64,000 nt of DNA from Epiperipatus broadwayi (lineage: Eukaryota > Onychophora > Udeonychophora > Euonychophora > Peripatidae), in assembly GCA_028023455.1 (NCBI GenBank), contig JAQFVV010000961.1, positions 82,820-146,819 of the forward strand. The letters are read 5' to 3'. Each line of letters starts with the position of its first letter. Position 1 is the first letter of the stretch. The notes under the pieces are model-generated. The model searched no databases. It was not told the origin of the DNA and saw only the letters and a program-made list of their open reading frames with translations. A program made the position numbers and the translations under genes. This document shows, one piece after another, positions 51,659 to 63,145 of this stretch.

Positions 51659-54600
51659 ATACATCAAAAGTATTGGAATCATTATATCAATTCTGATATT
51701 CATCAATATTTTAATTCATCAGGATCATGAATGCACAGGCTATCAATAAAAAATTATCAAATATATAGAATAAAGTATGTGAACTCTTAGTAACATTCAA
51801 TTAATTCTACAGATAACCATATAGATGTCCACATACATGCTGTCACACATATGTTGAAAATACCCTTATGTCTGAACTAATTGTGTGATTACAAATACCA
51901 TAGGGATTGTGAACAAGGTAAAATATATATGCTTCATTGTTTATATTATTAAATAATAGACTGGGATAACCTATAAATCCATTAAAGCACAACACCACAA
52001 TAAAATCAGACACTTTCTCTGGTAATTCACAGAGTAGATAATTAAAGGAGCAAAGACATCAGCAAAGATTATTTTAGATATTTTCACATAATTATTTAAT
52101 AAAATTAATTAATAAATAAAAGAATGAAAGATTTTAGAAAATGATAATGTGATACACCCAGAATTAATCCATATTAACAAATCTTATCCATGCAATACTC
52201 ATAATTTCATATATCACAATATAAATATTATTATCCGCTGATTCTTCTTAATTAATTAATAATAGGACTAAATAAGTTATTCCCTTACAATAATGAAACC
52301 CTAAAATATTTTACAATAAAGCAAGAAAACAAAATGTAACATTCCTCCTTATTTTCTTTTGAAAATGAAGATGTTTCTATACCATTTTAATCAAGTAAAA
52401 AAAAATTCAACAAACTATTAAAAATTATTCAATATTCTCAATTATTTAGTTCCATGTAAAGTAATAGTTACAAATGAAGATATGCACACATGATTTTTTA
52501 GTCTTAGTTTAGTAGTTGCCTGCTTGAGTGTATCTTCCTATAAATCTAGGGGACAGTAGTTTATTCAATCACTTGGCTCCAGAATTTTTGTTATAACTTT
52601 CTCAATAGTTATTTTTATTTATTTGTTTTTATTTTATACTTATTTTCCTAGTATCTCCAGATTTCCAATTTAACAATTATTTTCATTTCAAATTAACATA
52701 AGTTGAGACAGCCATGATTTGGGATGGATTAATACATAAAGCACATTAAAAGTTTTTTTTCAGATGTATTTCCCTTTTCCTACATAGTAAGATTGGTCAA
52801 ATGGTTGAGTCAATAATGATCCCTTATTAGCAATACATGGTTCTTATAGACTTTCTATATTATACTGCTTTGTGAGCATCATTTATTTTTTAACTAAGGG
52901 TGACATCAATCTCACATCAAATTCCAAATCTGAGCTTCTGACTGAAAAAGGCTCCACTATTGAATTCTACTCAATTCCAATGCACACATTTTTTGTTTTA
53001 ATACAACAATCCTGATATTAATCTTCCACACAATCACATGACTATCTATAGAAATTACTGTTATGCCTTGACTATATGATTTCTTTTAGATTTTTAAAAA
53101 TTTTCTATTTATACATCAATTGAAAAAAACGTAATTTCTTCAAAGATAAAGATCTTAATCCCTTCTTGTTTTTTATCTTGAAAAATAAAGTATTCTATAA
53201 AAAATAAAACTACAAAAGAAAAAATATAAACATTTATATTAGTATTAAAGTGTCTGAAATTTCATATGATCATCTTTAAATATGTTTCACCTCATTAAAC
53301 TCCTATTTAACAACTAGGTCATCTTACATCTAATATCAGAAGAAATAATTTTTCTCATAGCCTTTTGCAGTTAGCTACAAGTTTAAAAAAATTATTATAA
53401 TATTGTACAGGCTATGTAGTCATAGAGAGGGAGTACATTAATTTTCAGTGGCAATGATAGAATATGCTAATACATTTTGTTTTAGATATTTTGTCTTTTT
53501 AAGGGGAAAATGTTATCATTTTATTAAATAAGAAATAAAATAGTCTGAAATATATTAATATTAAATGTGGTTTGTTTCAAAACAAAGGCAAATTTGTAAA
53601 AGAAAAAAATATTTTTTTTCAATTTTTTTTCTCTCTCTTTCTTGTTTTAAAATTTAAAAATGTGTAATTAAAGATTCATTAATATGGCAATTTTTGAAAT
53701 AGACAGTGGAAGTGTTGGGCAACATATTTTTGAAAATATGTTTTGTAAGTGCTGTGAGACTTAGCCATAAATTTATTATAATTGATTTAGGTTTAGAGCA
53801 TATTTTACCAAACAGTGTGAAGCAAAAAATTGTAGAATATAGTGAAATTAAGTATAGCATAATGTATACTGCCAGTGGGAGAAAAGTACTTTTGAGATTA
53901 TAATAACTATGAAATGACTCACTGAACTGCTGCTTTAATATGAATTACTAGCTACCCTGCAATGTGTGTTCATTTCTACCCTAACATGCAGCTTCATAGA
54001 AAAAGAAAATTAAAAATTCAAACTTAGGCTGAAAAGTAAAGTTATGCCCATTGCCATTTGAAAAAAATGCTTGTGTTGTCTACAGATTGTAAGAATAGCT
54101 GCAGACTCCCTCCAAAATTCCATCAATTGATAATGTTCAATTATGGATATATTGTAGTAAAGAAGAAACATACTGGTGCTGATATTTCTAACTTGGAGAG
54201 CAACTTAATAGTAAAATTTGCCAGTATAAGGATAAAATAGACTTAACTATTTATGAACAGCCTGAAATAAGAAAAAGAAAATAATTGATAATTATGCCTA
54301 AAGAATAAATGTATATCTATGTTTAATTTTTGCATTTCACCAATTTAATACCATGTTGTAAATAAAGTTGTGCAATATCTTTCTTTTTGTGTCCCAAACT
54401 GATGGAATCACCACATAATTAATGAGAGTGTGAATCTGGGTTTCTATCCATCCCTCATCAAGAGAACACTGGAATAGGTTTGGTAAATTGTACCAATCCA
54501 TACCCAAAGATTCTTAGGTCTTTTAAATCATATTCATTTTATTTATAATTAGATGGATATGCTTGTGGGAGTTTCATATCTATGTGAATGAATGATAATT

Positions 54601-55008
54601 AGCAGGGAATATCATTGTTGCTTGACTAACTTTCCGAGGAATAGATTTAGAGACTGGTAAAGCCCTTAATTATGCTTATAACCAGTCTTTTGATTGAATT
54701 AAGGTTGAAATCCCATTGCAATATAATATATATTCTGAAGTAAGTGATAATAGAAGAAAACCTTCAGAAGGTACCAATTATGTCTTTCAATCACAATTCA
54801 TCTTTGGGTATTTCTAAAAAGATCTTTAATCTGCAGTAGATTATTTAAATAATTTATGATTATATGTATATATATAACTGTACTTACATGTGTACATTCC
54901 ACACTTCAAAATATCTTAATCTTTAAATAATTTTCTTTATTAGTAAATCTATTGAATTTATAAAACTTTACTCATAATAGGTTAATATCAAAATGTTATA
55001 GAAATCTA
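51659..55008. other. Protease-gene intron, nothing recognised
   Basis: Overlapping short frames on both strands at 53654-53903 look like chance. No exon, RNA or inverted repeat is supported. Confidence 0.4.
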
Positions 55009-55295
<287 letters not shown>

Positions 55296-55394
55296 TAATC
55301 ATATTTTATGCAATTTGTTTATTATTTTATTGCTGATTTATCAACCAGTTTATATATTTAATTATTTGTTGCTTTTACAAACCATTTATGATTC

Positions 55395-55760
55395 AGTAAT
55401 TACAATTTGTGGTGCATTTTTACATTCGAGTAAATTTATCTATTTAAAAAGCTACTAAAAGTTTAAATGTATAGTATTCATGTTTTTAAACTGATAATCA
55501 TTAGTCGTTAACAAAATATCTAGCTTTCACTTATATTCAAAGTATTAAGAAATTAGCAAGAGGAGATCATTAGTATCCTGAAAATAATAAAAAAACAGAA
55601 AATAAATTTTTGTTTTGATCATTCAAATTAAAAGCTCATGTAGAAGCCTATATTTTTTTTATAAAATATTCCTTAAACCATCATCATAAAACGGTGTAGA
55701 TTTACAAGCTCTTATTTAAAATTTACTGCCTCAATTACACTGCTTTCTTTCCTTTCACTT
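55395..55760 (+). repeat. Dispersed direct repeat, first copy
   Basis: It is similar in order and orientation to 62780-63145, with shared strings such as tttatctatttaaaaag, aagaaattagcaagaggaga and ccatcatcataaaac against ctatcatcataaaac. The copies differ by many substitutions and a small insertion. It starts about 100 bp after the protease histidine exon. No coding content. Confidence 0.75.
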
Positions 55761-55846
55761 TTGAGATGGTTGATCATGTCTCAAAATTATGTTTTTTGTC
55801 ATTGGTTGAATTAAAGTTAAAATTTTAATTATTTTATATTTTACTT

Positions 55847-56176
55847 GTGATTTAATTGTGCCATATAATATTAAATCATCCATGCACTTTACTACTGTTA
55901 CACAATGTTTTATTTACCACCCTTATTTACAGTTTCAATTGCTCCAGCCATCTTCTTCAGAACTTTTATATCTCCTAACTTCAACTGCTAAATTCAAATT
56001 TTAATTCAGCAGTTGAAGTTAGGAGATATAAAAGTTCTGAAGAAGATTGTTGGGGCAATCAAAAGTGTAAAAGAGGGTGGTAAATAAAGCATTGTGTAAC
56101 AGTAGTAAAGTGCATGGATGATTTAATATTTTATGGTATAGATTTGGCAATGCAATAAAAAATAGTGATTTAATTG
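55847..56176. mobile_element. Foldback element FB2, copy G, with 12-bp target-site duplication
   Basis: A perfect gtgatttaattg at 55847-55858 and 56165-56176 encloses 306 bp. Long inverted arms: attaaatcatccatgcac...tctcctaacttcaactgctaa on the left and ttcagcagttgaagttagg...gtgcatggatgatttaat on the right, with a single-sided tail (tagatttggcaatgcaata). The plus strand has CTGAAGA (56037-56043), A, stem GATTGT/GCAATC around TGGG, then AAAAG where relatives have GAAAC. This is the most complete FB2 copy in structure, but its core is mutated. Confidence 0.85.
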
Positions 56177-57240
56177 CAATTTGTAAAGGTGATAGAGCAT
56201 ATATCATGCACACACATTTTGGTTAATTAACGATTTAATGAATGCAAAGTTAAATATAGAAGAAATTAACTTTGTAACCTTTTGATATAAAGTTTTATGA
56301 AGATCAAAAGGCAATGCTTAATCTAAGTAAATGGAGATAAATGTAATTAATGATAATGAATCTGAGATATTTGCAATTTGCTTATGTTGGGCATTGTCAT
56401 AAAGGAATCTCTTAATTTAAATTAATTATATTGGAATTCTATAGTTATAGTATAAAAATGTCGGCTTATCTGAAACTATTTTGGTAAATTGTTGCTGGGA
56501 AGAGAAGATTCTAGAAATTTTAATGAGAACAATGAAAGGAGCTATAAAAGCTTCCTGAATTTTATAATTATGATTATTGACATTCAAAGAGAAGGGAAAT
56601 AAGGAGACTCCAACTTGTTTTAGTTCGTTAAGGCAGTTTTGAAATTCTTCGTGTGTATTATTTCTACACCTGTAAATAAATTAATCAAAATGTTCCAAAA
56701 GCCAACTTCAGCATTTTTGGTAGCCAATATGCGTTGCTAAACTTTTAAAAATGAATTTCTCTATTCAAGCAATAATCACCATCCTCACATGAAGTCAATC
56801 TATTAGAAAACCAACCACTTGCACTGATTAAATACCAAATTCCTCACGGATGAATCTCAACATATTTGCCTTGATAATTATGATGAGACTATCCACGAAG
56901 AGTACATACTCATTTAAAAATTTCTATAGAAAGAAAACATTCGCTACTCATGACAGACTTATGGTAAATTAACGTGAACTTTTTATTATAACTCATAAGC
57001 CAAGAGTGATATTGTTTTGTGTTGTTTTATTATCGATATATATGCTGTTTCCTTAATGTTTCAGATGTTAGCTAAGTTTATGTAATTTGTTTCATATTGA
57101 AACAATTTACCCCTATTCTGAGTATTGTTTACGTTTTTAAAATTATAATTTAGCTGAATTCAAACCTTTACTTTTATCAAACCAATTTTTTACAGTTATT
57201 CTTTCCGAGGGTGAATTTTTACAGTGACGCATATATATAA
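56177..57240. other. AT-rich DNA, nothing recognised
   Basis: Downstream intron or flank of the protease exons. No further S1 exon (Asp or Ser) was found. Confidence 0.35.
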
Positions 57241-58626
57241 CTAACGGCCCTTCCCATACGAAATTTTCCCGAAAACAAATCGAGTCATTCACCCCTTAAG
57301 TGAAGTTTTCCCGAACTGTGGGTCATTCAAAGGGGTAAGTGAAGTAACCGACAGCAAAACACATACACATCAGGTAATGAAATCGAACCCTCCCAGCTCT
57401 AACTTAACTTTAACTAGACCTCTACATTTATGGACAATGAATGTATTTTTTTTTGTTCGTTGCCAAGCGCCAAACTCGTTATTCATCAAGTATCGTAGGG
57501 TCCACTAAATATTTATATGATTCAACCTTTTAATTAGTTGCCCATCTTAATGCTCAGGGTGTGGTAGCGCCGTGTCCCGGAGAAGAAACGAAAGGGAATG
57601 CAATTTCAAATCAATTCGTTCTATATCTTTCTATTTCTATTATCCCATTAAAGTTTAAACTAAATCTTTTACAATCCTCATATACTTTGCTATCTAATCT
57701 GTCTCGCTATAAATTATCGTTAAATTCGCACCAGCACGCACGTGTATAAGATTTTGGAACTCATAAATTCTATAACGTGTATCGCACTAAATCAATAATT
57801 TAGCTACAGATCTACTATTACTTATTTAAGAAAAACACAATCAATACATGGCACACATATACATATAATAAATATTTTAATGAAATATTATTCAGGAGAA
57901 GACAATAAAAAAAAAATTTAATAATACAGGTATAATATGAAATATTGTTGCAATTAGGTTGGATTAATTTTAAAATGGCATAATAAGTGTATATAGTATA
58001 ATTTGAGTAACTGGCTTATGTGTTTCCGAGTGCACTCGCAAAAAGATTCCGGGAGTCCTACCTAGGCAAATATGGCATCCATCGCTTCCACTTAACATTT
58101 CATTCCTTTGGTCCCTCTAAAGTGGTGTATTCAATCTTCTGTTCTTTATTCTTTCGGCTTAATCCCGGAATGGCATACGATCTACACGGGATTCAAACAG
58201 CTTCAGTTATGTAGGGCAGTTGGAGATATTTATTGTAGAATATATTAACGTGGCATATTAAAATGGTTGGAGTCCGAACACCGACCAAGCACGATAGTGA
58301 TTCTACCCCATGCGATCCATGAGGTCACTCATATATGTAGTTTAGTTCTCACATCTTGCTTCTCCAACTTTCTTCTTTTCAGCTAATAAATTTTCTTCAA
58401 ATAAAATTTAGAATATTTTGCTCGTAAGACTAGCAGAGCTCAACTGTCCGTTTTTTTTTTTCAAATTAATTAATCAATCCCAGTTGCCTCCCACCTAATT
58501 GCTGGTATTATTTTGTTTCAAAAATAGATTTTCTTACAAAAATGTCAAACAAAAGGAAAACCACTTAGCGATCTTGACTTTTACTTATCTCTCTTTTTCT
58601 TTTTAAATTCCTGAACTTTTAATTAC
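57241..58626. other. More complex, CG-containing region of unknown nature
   Basis: The composition is richer than its flanks. A short imperfect tandem repeat lies at 57265-57350 (gaaattttcccgaaaac / gaagttttcccgaactg, each followed by gtcattca). Around 58010-58330 there is a phrase-dense block (ggcaaatatggcatccatcg) that looks like part of a mobile element or an untranslated region, but I recognise no domain in any frame. Confidence 0.3.
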
Positions 58627-58757
58627 AAATCCTTTTGCCGTCAAGCGCTATTAGCCGAGAGGTCATCGCGGCCGCCTTGCAAGCAAGTAGTTGGTTGCAG
58701 ACGGTTGTGGGTTCGCGTCCCGGCCGGTGCTATGACGTATGGAAAAATCCTTTTGCC
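58627..58757 (+). mobile_element. tRNA-derived SINE with 13-bp target-site duplication
   Basis: A perfect aaatccttttgcc at 58627-58639 and 58745-58757. The body (58640-58744) begins gTCAAGCGCTATTAGCC, with A-box-like TTAGCCGAGAGGTCATCG, variable arm GTTGGTTGCAGACGGTTG, B-box GTGGGTTCGCGTCCCGG, then GTGCTATGACGTATGG and a short A tail. It has the best-preserved tRNA-like promoter in the window and is probably the youngest copy. Confidence 0.9.
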
Positions 58758-59038
58758 AACTTTAACCAAACAAAAGAGATCGAAAATTAGTTCAATAACT
58801 AATGGCATTCCATGTTCATTTTTCTTAATCAAAATTATTTCTGAAAAATCCATTTAATTAAAACAAACACACACAAAAAAAATATATATCCATTCAAGCA
58901 GTTGGATTTTGCTTTTTTTATTTTTCTTTCTTTTTACTGAACAATGCGATCCATTTTGCCAATTCATTCAGGAAATTTATACTCACAAAAAAACTTTGGT
59001 ACTTGTGTATAATTCAACCGATGACGTTTTTGACTTAC

Positions 59039-59090
59039 CGATTTCCTTTCCGGTAGACATCGACGTTTTTTTGCATGACAACGTTGTCAT
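59039..59090 (-). CDS. Possible first coding exon of an unidentified gene
   Basis: On the minus strand an ATG at 59060 (MSTGKEI...) and an in-frame upstream ATG at 59090 (MTTLSCKKTS) lead to a consensus donor, G|GTAAGTC, at 59038. Without splicing the frame stops about 17 codons later. An RFX X-box-like palindrome (59083-59096) overlaps the upstream ATG, so the inner ATG is the likelier start if the exon is real. I recognise no protein family from so few residues and could not find a partner exon on the minus strand below 59 kb. Confidence 0.3.
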
Positions 59091-59096
59091 GGTAAC
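59083..59096. promoter_or_regulatory. RFX X-box-like palindrome
   Basis: gttgtcatggtaac fits GTNRCC-N2-RGYAAC with one mismatch and is nearly palindromic. RFX factors bind such sites, often in promoters of ciliary genes. It lies about 20 bp before the candidate ATG at 59060 on the minus strand, in a locally CG-richer patch. A second, weaker match is at 40690-40703. Confidence 0.4.
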
Positions 59097-59109
59097 CAAG
59101 TGACTGGCG

Positions 59110-59740
59110 TGATTAATCCATCAGAGAGTCAATTTTTTTTTTCACCCGCGAGATTTAAAATTCGTAGAGAGGTTTGGGAAATTTTTTGATTTTTCTGTCT
59201 ATTGTGATTTTGCTATCCACGGCATCACAGTTACTTTTTTGAGCTGTTAATTCGGGTAAAGTGTTTTATTTATCTGTTTATTTTGAATTTACAAATACTT
59301 TTCTTTTACCTGTTTTAAAGTCTTCTAAATTTCTACTTTCCTGTTCTCAACAATAATATCTGCCTACATATACGTATGCCACTCATAATATATACCCACA
59401 CCCCTCTGTCTGGCAAATATACTTGCGCTTGGTATGTGCGACTTTTATAAATAATTATCTAATACTAATAAATAAATAAAAATTATATACAACTACATTC
59501 TCGTTCCTTTTGTAACAGGGTTTGAACCCAGTTCCTGTTACAATATTAATACACAATATATGGTTATATAGGTCATATTTCCATTATAGAGAAAGTTTTT
59601 ATTATTATTGCTAAGCTATGGTATAATTAATGATGAATGAGATGGGTCTTTCAAATTTATACAATTGAAAATAAAATACATATAAGTTAGTTTCTTTTTG
59701 CTTACTATTATATATATATATATTCTAATGACTTTAAATT
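59110..59740. other. No recognised gene
   Basis: Upstream flank of the possible exon. A short inverted repeat, tgtaacaggg...cctgttaca, lies at about 59511-59541. Nothing else is supported. Confidence 0.35.
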
Positions 59741-59749
59741 AAAACTTAA

Positions 59750-61790
59750 CAATCGGTTTCAAGTATTAGTAGATTTTGAACAAGATTCAGATTTGAATGA
59801 AATTAATAGGAAAATAATTGATACACTTTTAAAAACTGCCACAAAGATAGCTGGTAGAAAAAAGCAGAAATTGACCAATAAAATTTCTACTGAGACTAGA
59901 GAATTTATGAAGAAAAGAAGGAATATGAAGATATACAAAAATGATGCATTAAAAAGGATTGAATATCTTGAATTTTGTAAAATGGTGCGGAAAAGAGTTG
60001 AAAATGATATAAGAAAGTATAATTGTGAACTAGCAAGAAAAGCTGTAGAAGAGAATAAAAGTCTAAAGAGTGTAAAACAACATTTTGGTATTGGTAGGAA
60101 ATTTATATCTGCAATAAGAAAAAAAGATGGCATTATTACTAAAAAGAGATGACATCATGAAATGTGTAGACGACTTCTATCAAGAATTATATAGTAATAA
60201 AGAACAAGTACCTCCTATAACTATTATATCTTCTGAATTGCCCAGAATTTTGAATGAGGAGGTGAGACATGCAATTAAATTTATGAAGAAATGGAAGGCT
60301 CCAGGTAATGATGGAATTATAATTGATATATTAAAAGAAGCAGGTGAAGAAATAGAATTTTTTTAAGCAAAGTTATATTCTAAATGATAAAGATGTACCA
60401 GATGATTGGAAGAATGTGGTATTAATATTAATATTTAAAAAAGGTGATAAAGAAGATATTAGAAATTACAGACCTATCAGTCTTTTATTAGTTTTATACA
60501 AAATTTTTACTAAGATAATTACAACTCGTCTACAGAAAACATTGGACTTCCACCAAGCAAGAGAACAAGCTGGATTTAAAAGTGATTTTAGTACAGTAGA
60601 TCATATCCAGGTATTGAGAGAAGTTATAGAAAGGACAAATGAATATGAGTTGCCATTATGCTTAGAATTTGTAGATTATGAAAAGGCATTTGATTCTATA
60701 AATATTTCTTCAGTGATTAAAGCATTGGATCATCAAGGTATAGATCCAGGATATTGTCATATTTTAAAGAATATTTATAAAAATGCAACAGAAACAATTA
60801 GATTACATAATGATAGTAGGAAAGTCAACATTGAGAAGGGTGTAAGACAGGACTCCATATCTCCAAAACATTTTACAGCAGTGCTGGAAGAAGTATTTTG
60901 TGGATTAAAATGGGAAGCTAAAGAAGTGAAAGTAAATGGAGATTATTTAAGTCATTTAGATTTTGCAGATGATGTAGTTGTTTTTGCAAATAATGCTTTA
61001 GAGTTACAGGAAATGTTACAGGAGTTATCAGATGAAAGTAGGAAAGTAGGACTAAAGATAAATGTTGAAAAGACTAAAGTAATGTTTAATAGATTTTCTC
61101 AAAATATGAAAATAAAGATTGATTATGATGAATTAGAAGAAGTTAGCAGTTACAAATACCTTGGTCAGATTATTAATACAGATGGAAACATAATGGATGA
61201 AATTAATCATAGAATTAAACTTGGTTGGAGTGCTTTTGGTAGAAATAACTTGATACTAAAAGGAAATATGCCTATGTGTTTGAAAAGGAAGGTTTTTAAT
61301 AAATGTGTTTTGCCAGTTCTTACTTATGGATCTGAGACATGGACACTTAATAGAAGAGCAATACAAAGATTTCAAACCACTCAAAGGAGTATGGAGAGAT
61401 GCATGTTGGGAGTAACAAGAAGAGATCGAAAACGCAATGTATGGGTAAGAGAACAAACAGGTGTTACTGATCTCCTTGAAAAAATTAAAAGACTGAAGTG
61501 GAGTTGGGCTGGACATATTGCTAGAAGAGATGATAATAGATGGACAATTGAAATTTTAAATTGGATTCCAAGATATTGTAAAAGACCCAGAAAGAGACCA
61601 CATGTGAGATGGATGGATGAAATAAGAAAGTTTGCAGGGGTGATGTGGAGAAGAGAAGCTAAAGATCGGAAAAGATGGATTGAACTTGGAGAGACCTTCA
61701 TCCTGCAGTGGATTGATAATGGTTGATGATGATATATATATGGATTGATAATGGTTGATGATGATATATATATATATATTATTAATATTA
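59750..61790 (+). mobile_element. RTE-type LINE, 5'-truncated, with repeat-tipped 3' end
   Basis: The element contains the reverse transcriptase ORF (59759-61726) without the upstream apurinic-type endonuclease domain, as expected from incomplete target-primed reverse transcription. Its 3' end is a duplicated 32-bp unit (starting tggattgataatggttgatg at 61710 and 61741) and a GAT/TA-rich tip. Short tandem 3' ends without poly-A are usual in RTE elements. The 5' boundary is approximate and I could not define the target-site duplication. Confidence 0.85.
59759..61726 (+). pseudogene. RTE-type reverse transcriptase, two frameshifts
   Basis: Three consecutive frames: 59793-60152 (basic N-terminal linker), 60127-60366 (WKAPGNDGI) and 60416-61726 (436 residues). 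The shifts fall at an A-run near 60140 and a T-run near 60362. The long frame carries NYRPISLLLVLYKI, the fingers motif EQAGFKSDFSTVDHIQ, FVDYEKAFDSI (first Asp), VRQDSISPK, and the active site FADDVVVF, followed by YKYLGQIIN, YGSETWTLNRRAIQRF, and the C-terminal RWAGH-like WSWAGHIARRDD segment and RWMDEIRKFAG. The conserved RQGD has lost its Gly (RQD). Apart from that and the frameshifts it is well preserved, so it is a recent insertion compared with the other LINE pieces. Confidence 0.85.
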
Positions 61791-62779
61791 ATGATTGCAA
61801 TTTGCATGATCAGCAAATTCATCGCTAAAGAAAGAAGTGGGGAATATTAATAAATTGTATTCTTTCAGTGTACTTCTTATTAAGTAAATTTTCAATCTGA
61901 TAATTCATTATTTCATATGGCATTCACCTATATAATAAGGGTTTTGCTATGGAGTGTATGTGTGCATAAAGATGGCTCGATTGTAAACTCACTAGATGTA
62001 TATTTCTTTAGTGTTAAGAATTTTATTTTATTTCCATAGTTGTCACTGTGCATTAGTGAACACTACTAAACAGTGATCATCTACATTGCTACTGGTCTTA
62101 TGATAGCACCTTTAAATTATATGTTGTTTGAACTATGGATTAATTATCATTACATGGGTTAAGCTTTGGAGCAGCTTTCTATGTATTCTATTAATTATTT
62201 TATGTATAATTCAGGTAATTTAGAATTTTGTTATATTCACTGGCTTGGGGTTCGATCACACCACACTTATGCTGTAAGGAAAATCAATTTTGTATAAGCT
62301 GAATAATTACTGAGAATAAGCATAAAGAGATAGAAGAGGGAGGACTTATTTAGTTGTTGTACACATATAAGATTACCATTTAAGAAATTTTTTTAATTAT
62401 TTCATTCATTACGGAATAATTATAAATCAACTCAACGGTGTAAAAAGTTGTTTCAATCATAATTACATTTAAATAACGCTTCTTCGTATTAGTATTTTTT
62501 TTGCGTAGATTTATTTAAGTGCTTATTTCTACATTTTTTTTATTATTAATAAACAAACATATTGTCAAAAATTTATTGCCTAGTGTTTGTTGGTTGTCTG
62601 CCTTCCCCCATTGTTTCTCTAGATAAGAATCTCTCCCATTGATCTAGCTATGGTAATTAAATTTACATCTATGAACAGTCATATTGATCCCATCTATATA
62701 TATATAGTCAAGAAAATATTTTTTTAGTTTGGTTAAAGCCTGGTAGCATCCACATGTCTTAGATACGTGAATGAATGTT
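61791..62779. other. AT-rich DNA, nothing recognised
   Basis: No S1 protease exon, RNA gene or repeat structure was seen between the RTE element and the second copy of the dispersed repeat. Confidence 0.35.
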
Positions 62780-63145
62780 CGGTACAATTTGTGTTCCACC
62801 TTTAACATCCAAGTACATTTATCTATTTAAAAAGTTACCAAAAGGTTTAAATGTATAGTGTTCATGTTCTCAAACTCATCATCATTAGTGGTTATAAAAG
62901 CATCTGGGTTTCATTAAATCAAACATTTTAACGGTTATATTCAAAGCATTAAGAAATTAGCAAGAGGAGATTGCCAATATATTAAAAATAATAAAAAACA
63001 AATAACTTTTTTTCAAAATTCATATGCAGACCTATATTCTTTATAAAATATTCTTAAAACTATCATCATAAAACTGTATAGATTTACCAGCCTTTATTTA
63101 AAATTTATTACTTCAATAACACTACTTCCTTTTCTTTCACTATAT
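62780..63145 (+). repeat. Dispersed direct repeat, second copy
   Basis: Diverged copy of 55395-55760 in the same orientation. The shared part runs from acaatttgtg through tttatctatttaaaaagt, aagaaattagcaagaggaga and atcatcataaaac to cctttatttaaaattta. It carries an extra stretch (tggtt...catctgggtttcatt) compared with the first copy. No exon remnant of the protease was found upstream of it. Confidence 0.75.

Noticed and set aside
57380-57480. Minus-strand GGGTTCGATTTC resembling a B-box with a possible A-box 35 bp before it
   Set aside because: The spacing and body do not match the SINE family, and there is no tail or duplication. Probably chance.
58020-58214. 64-residue plus-strand frame in the CG-richer block
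   Set aside because: It shows no domain, splice sites or conservation cue. Kept only as part of an unassigned region.
59759-60133. 124-residue hydrophobic minus-strand frame
   Set aside because: It is antisense to the basic linker of the LINE ORF (Lys/Arg codons read backwards give Phe/Leu/Ser).
61256-61822. Several minus-strand frames of 86-139 residues opposite the LINE
   Set aside because: They are shadows of the RTE reverse transcriptase frame on the plus strand and have no domain of their own.
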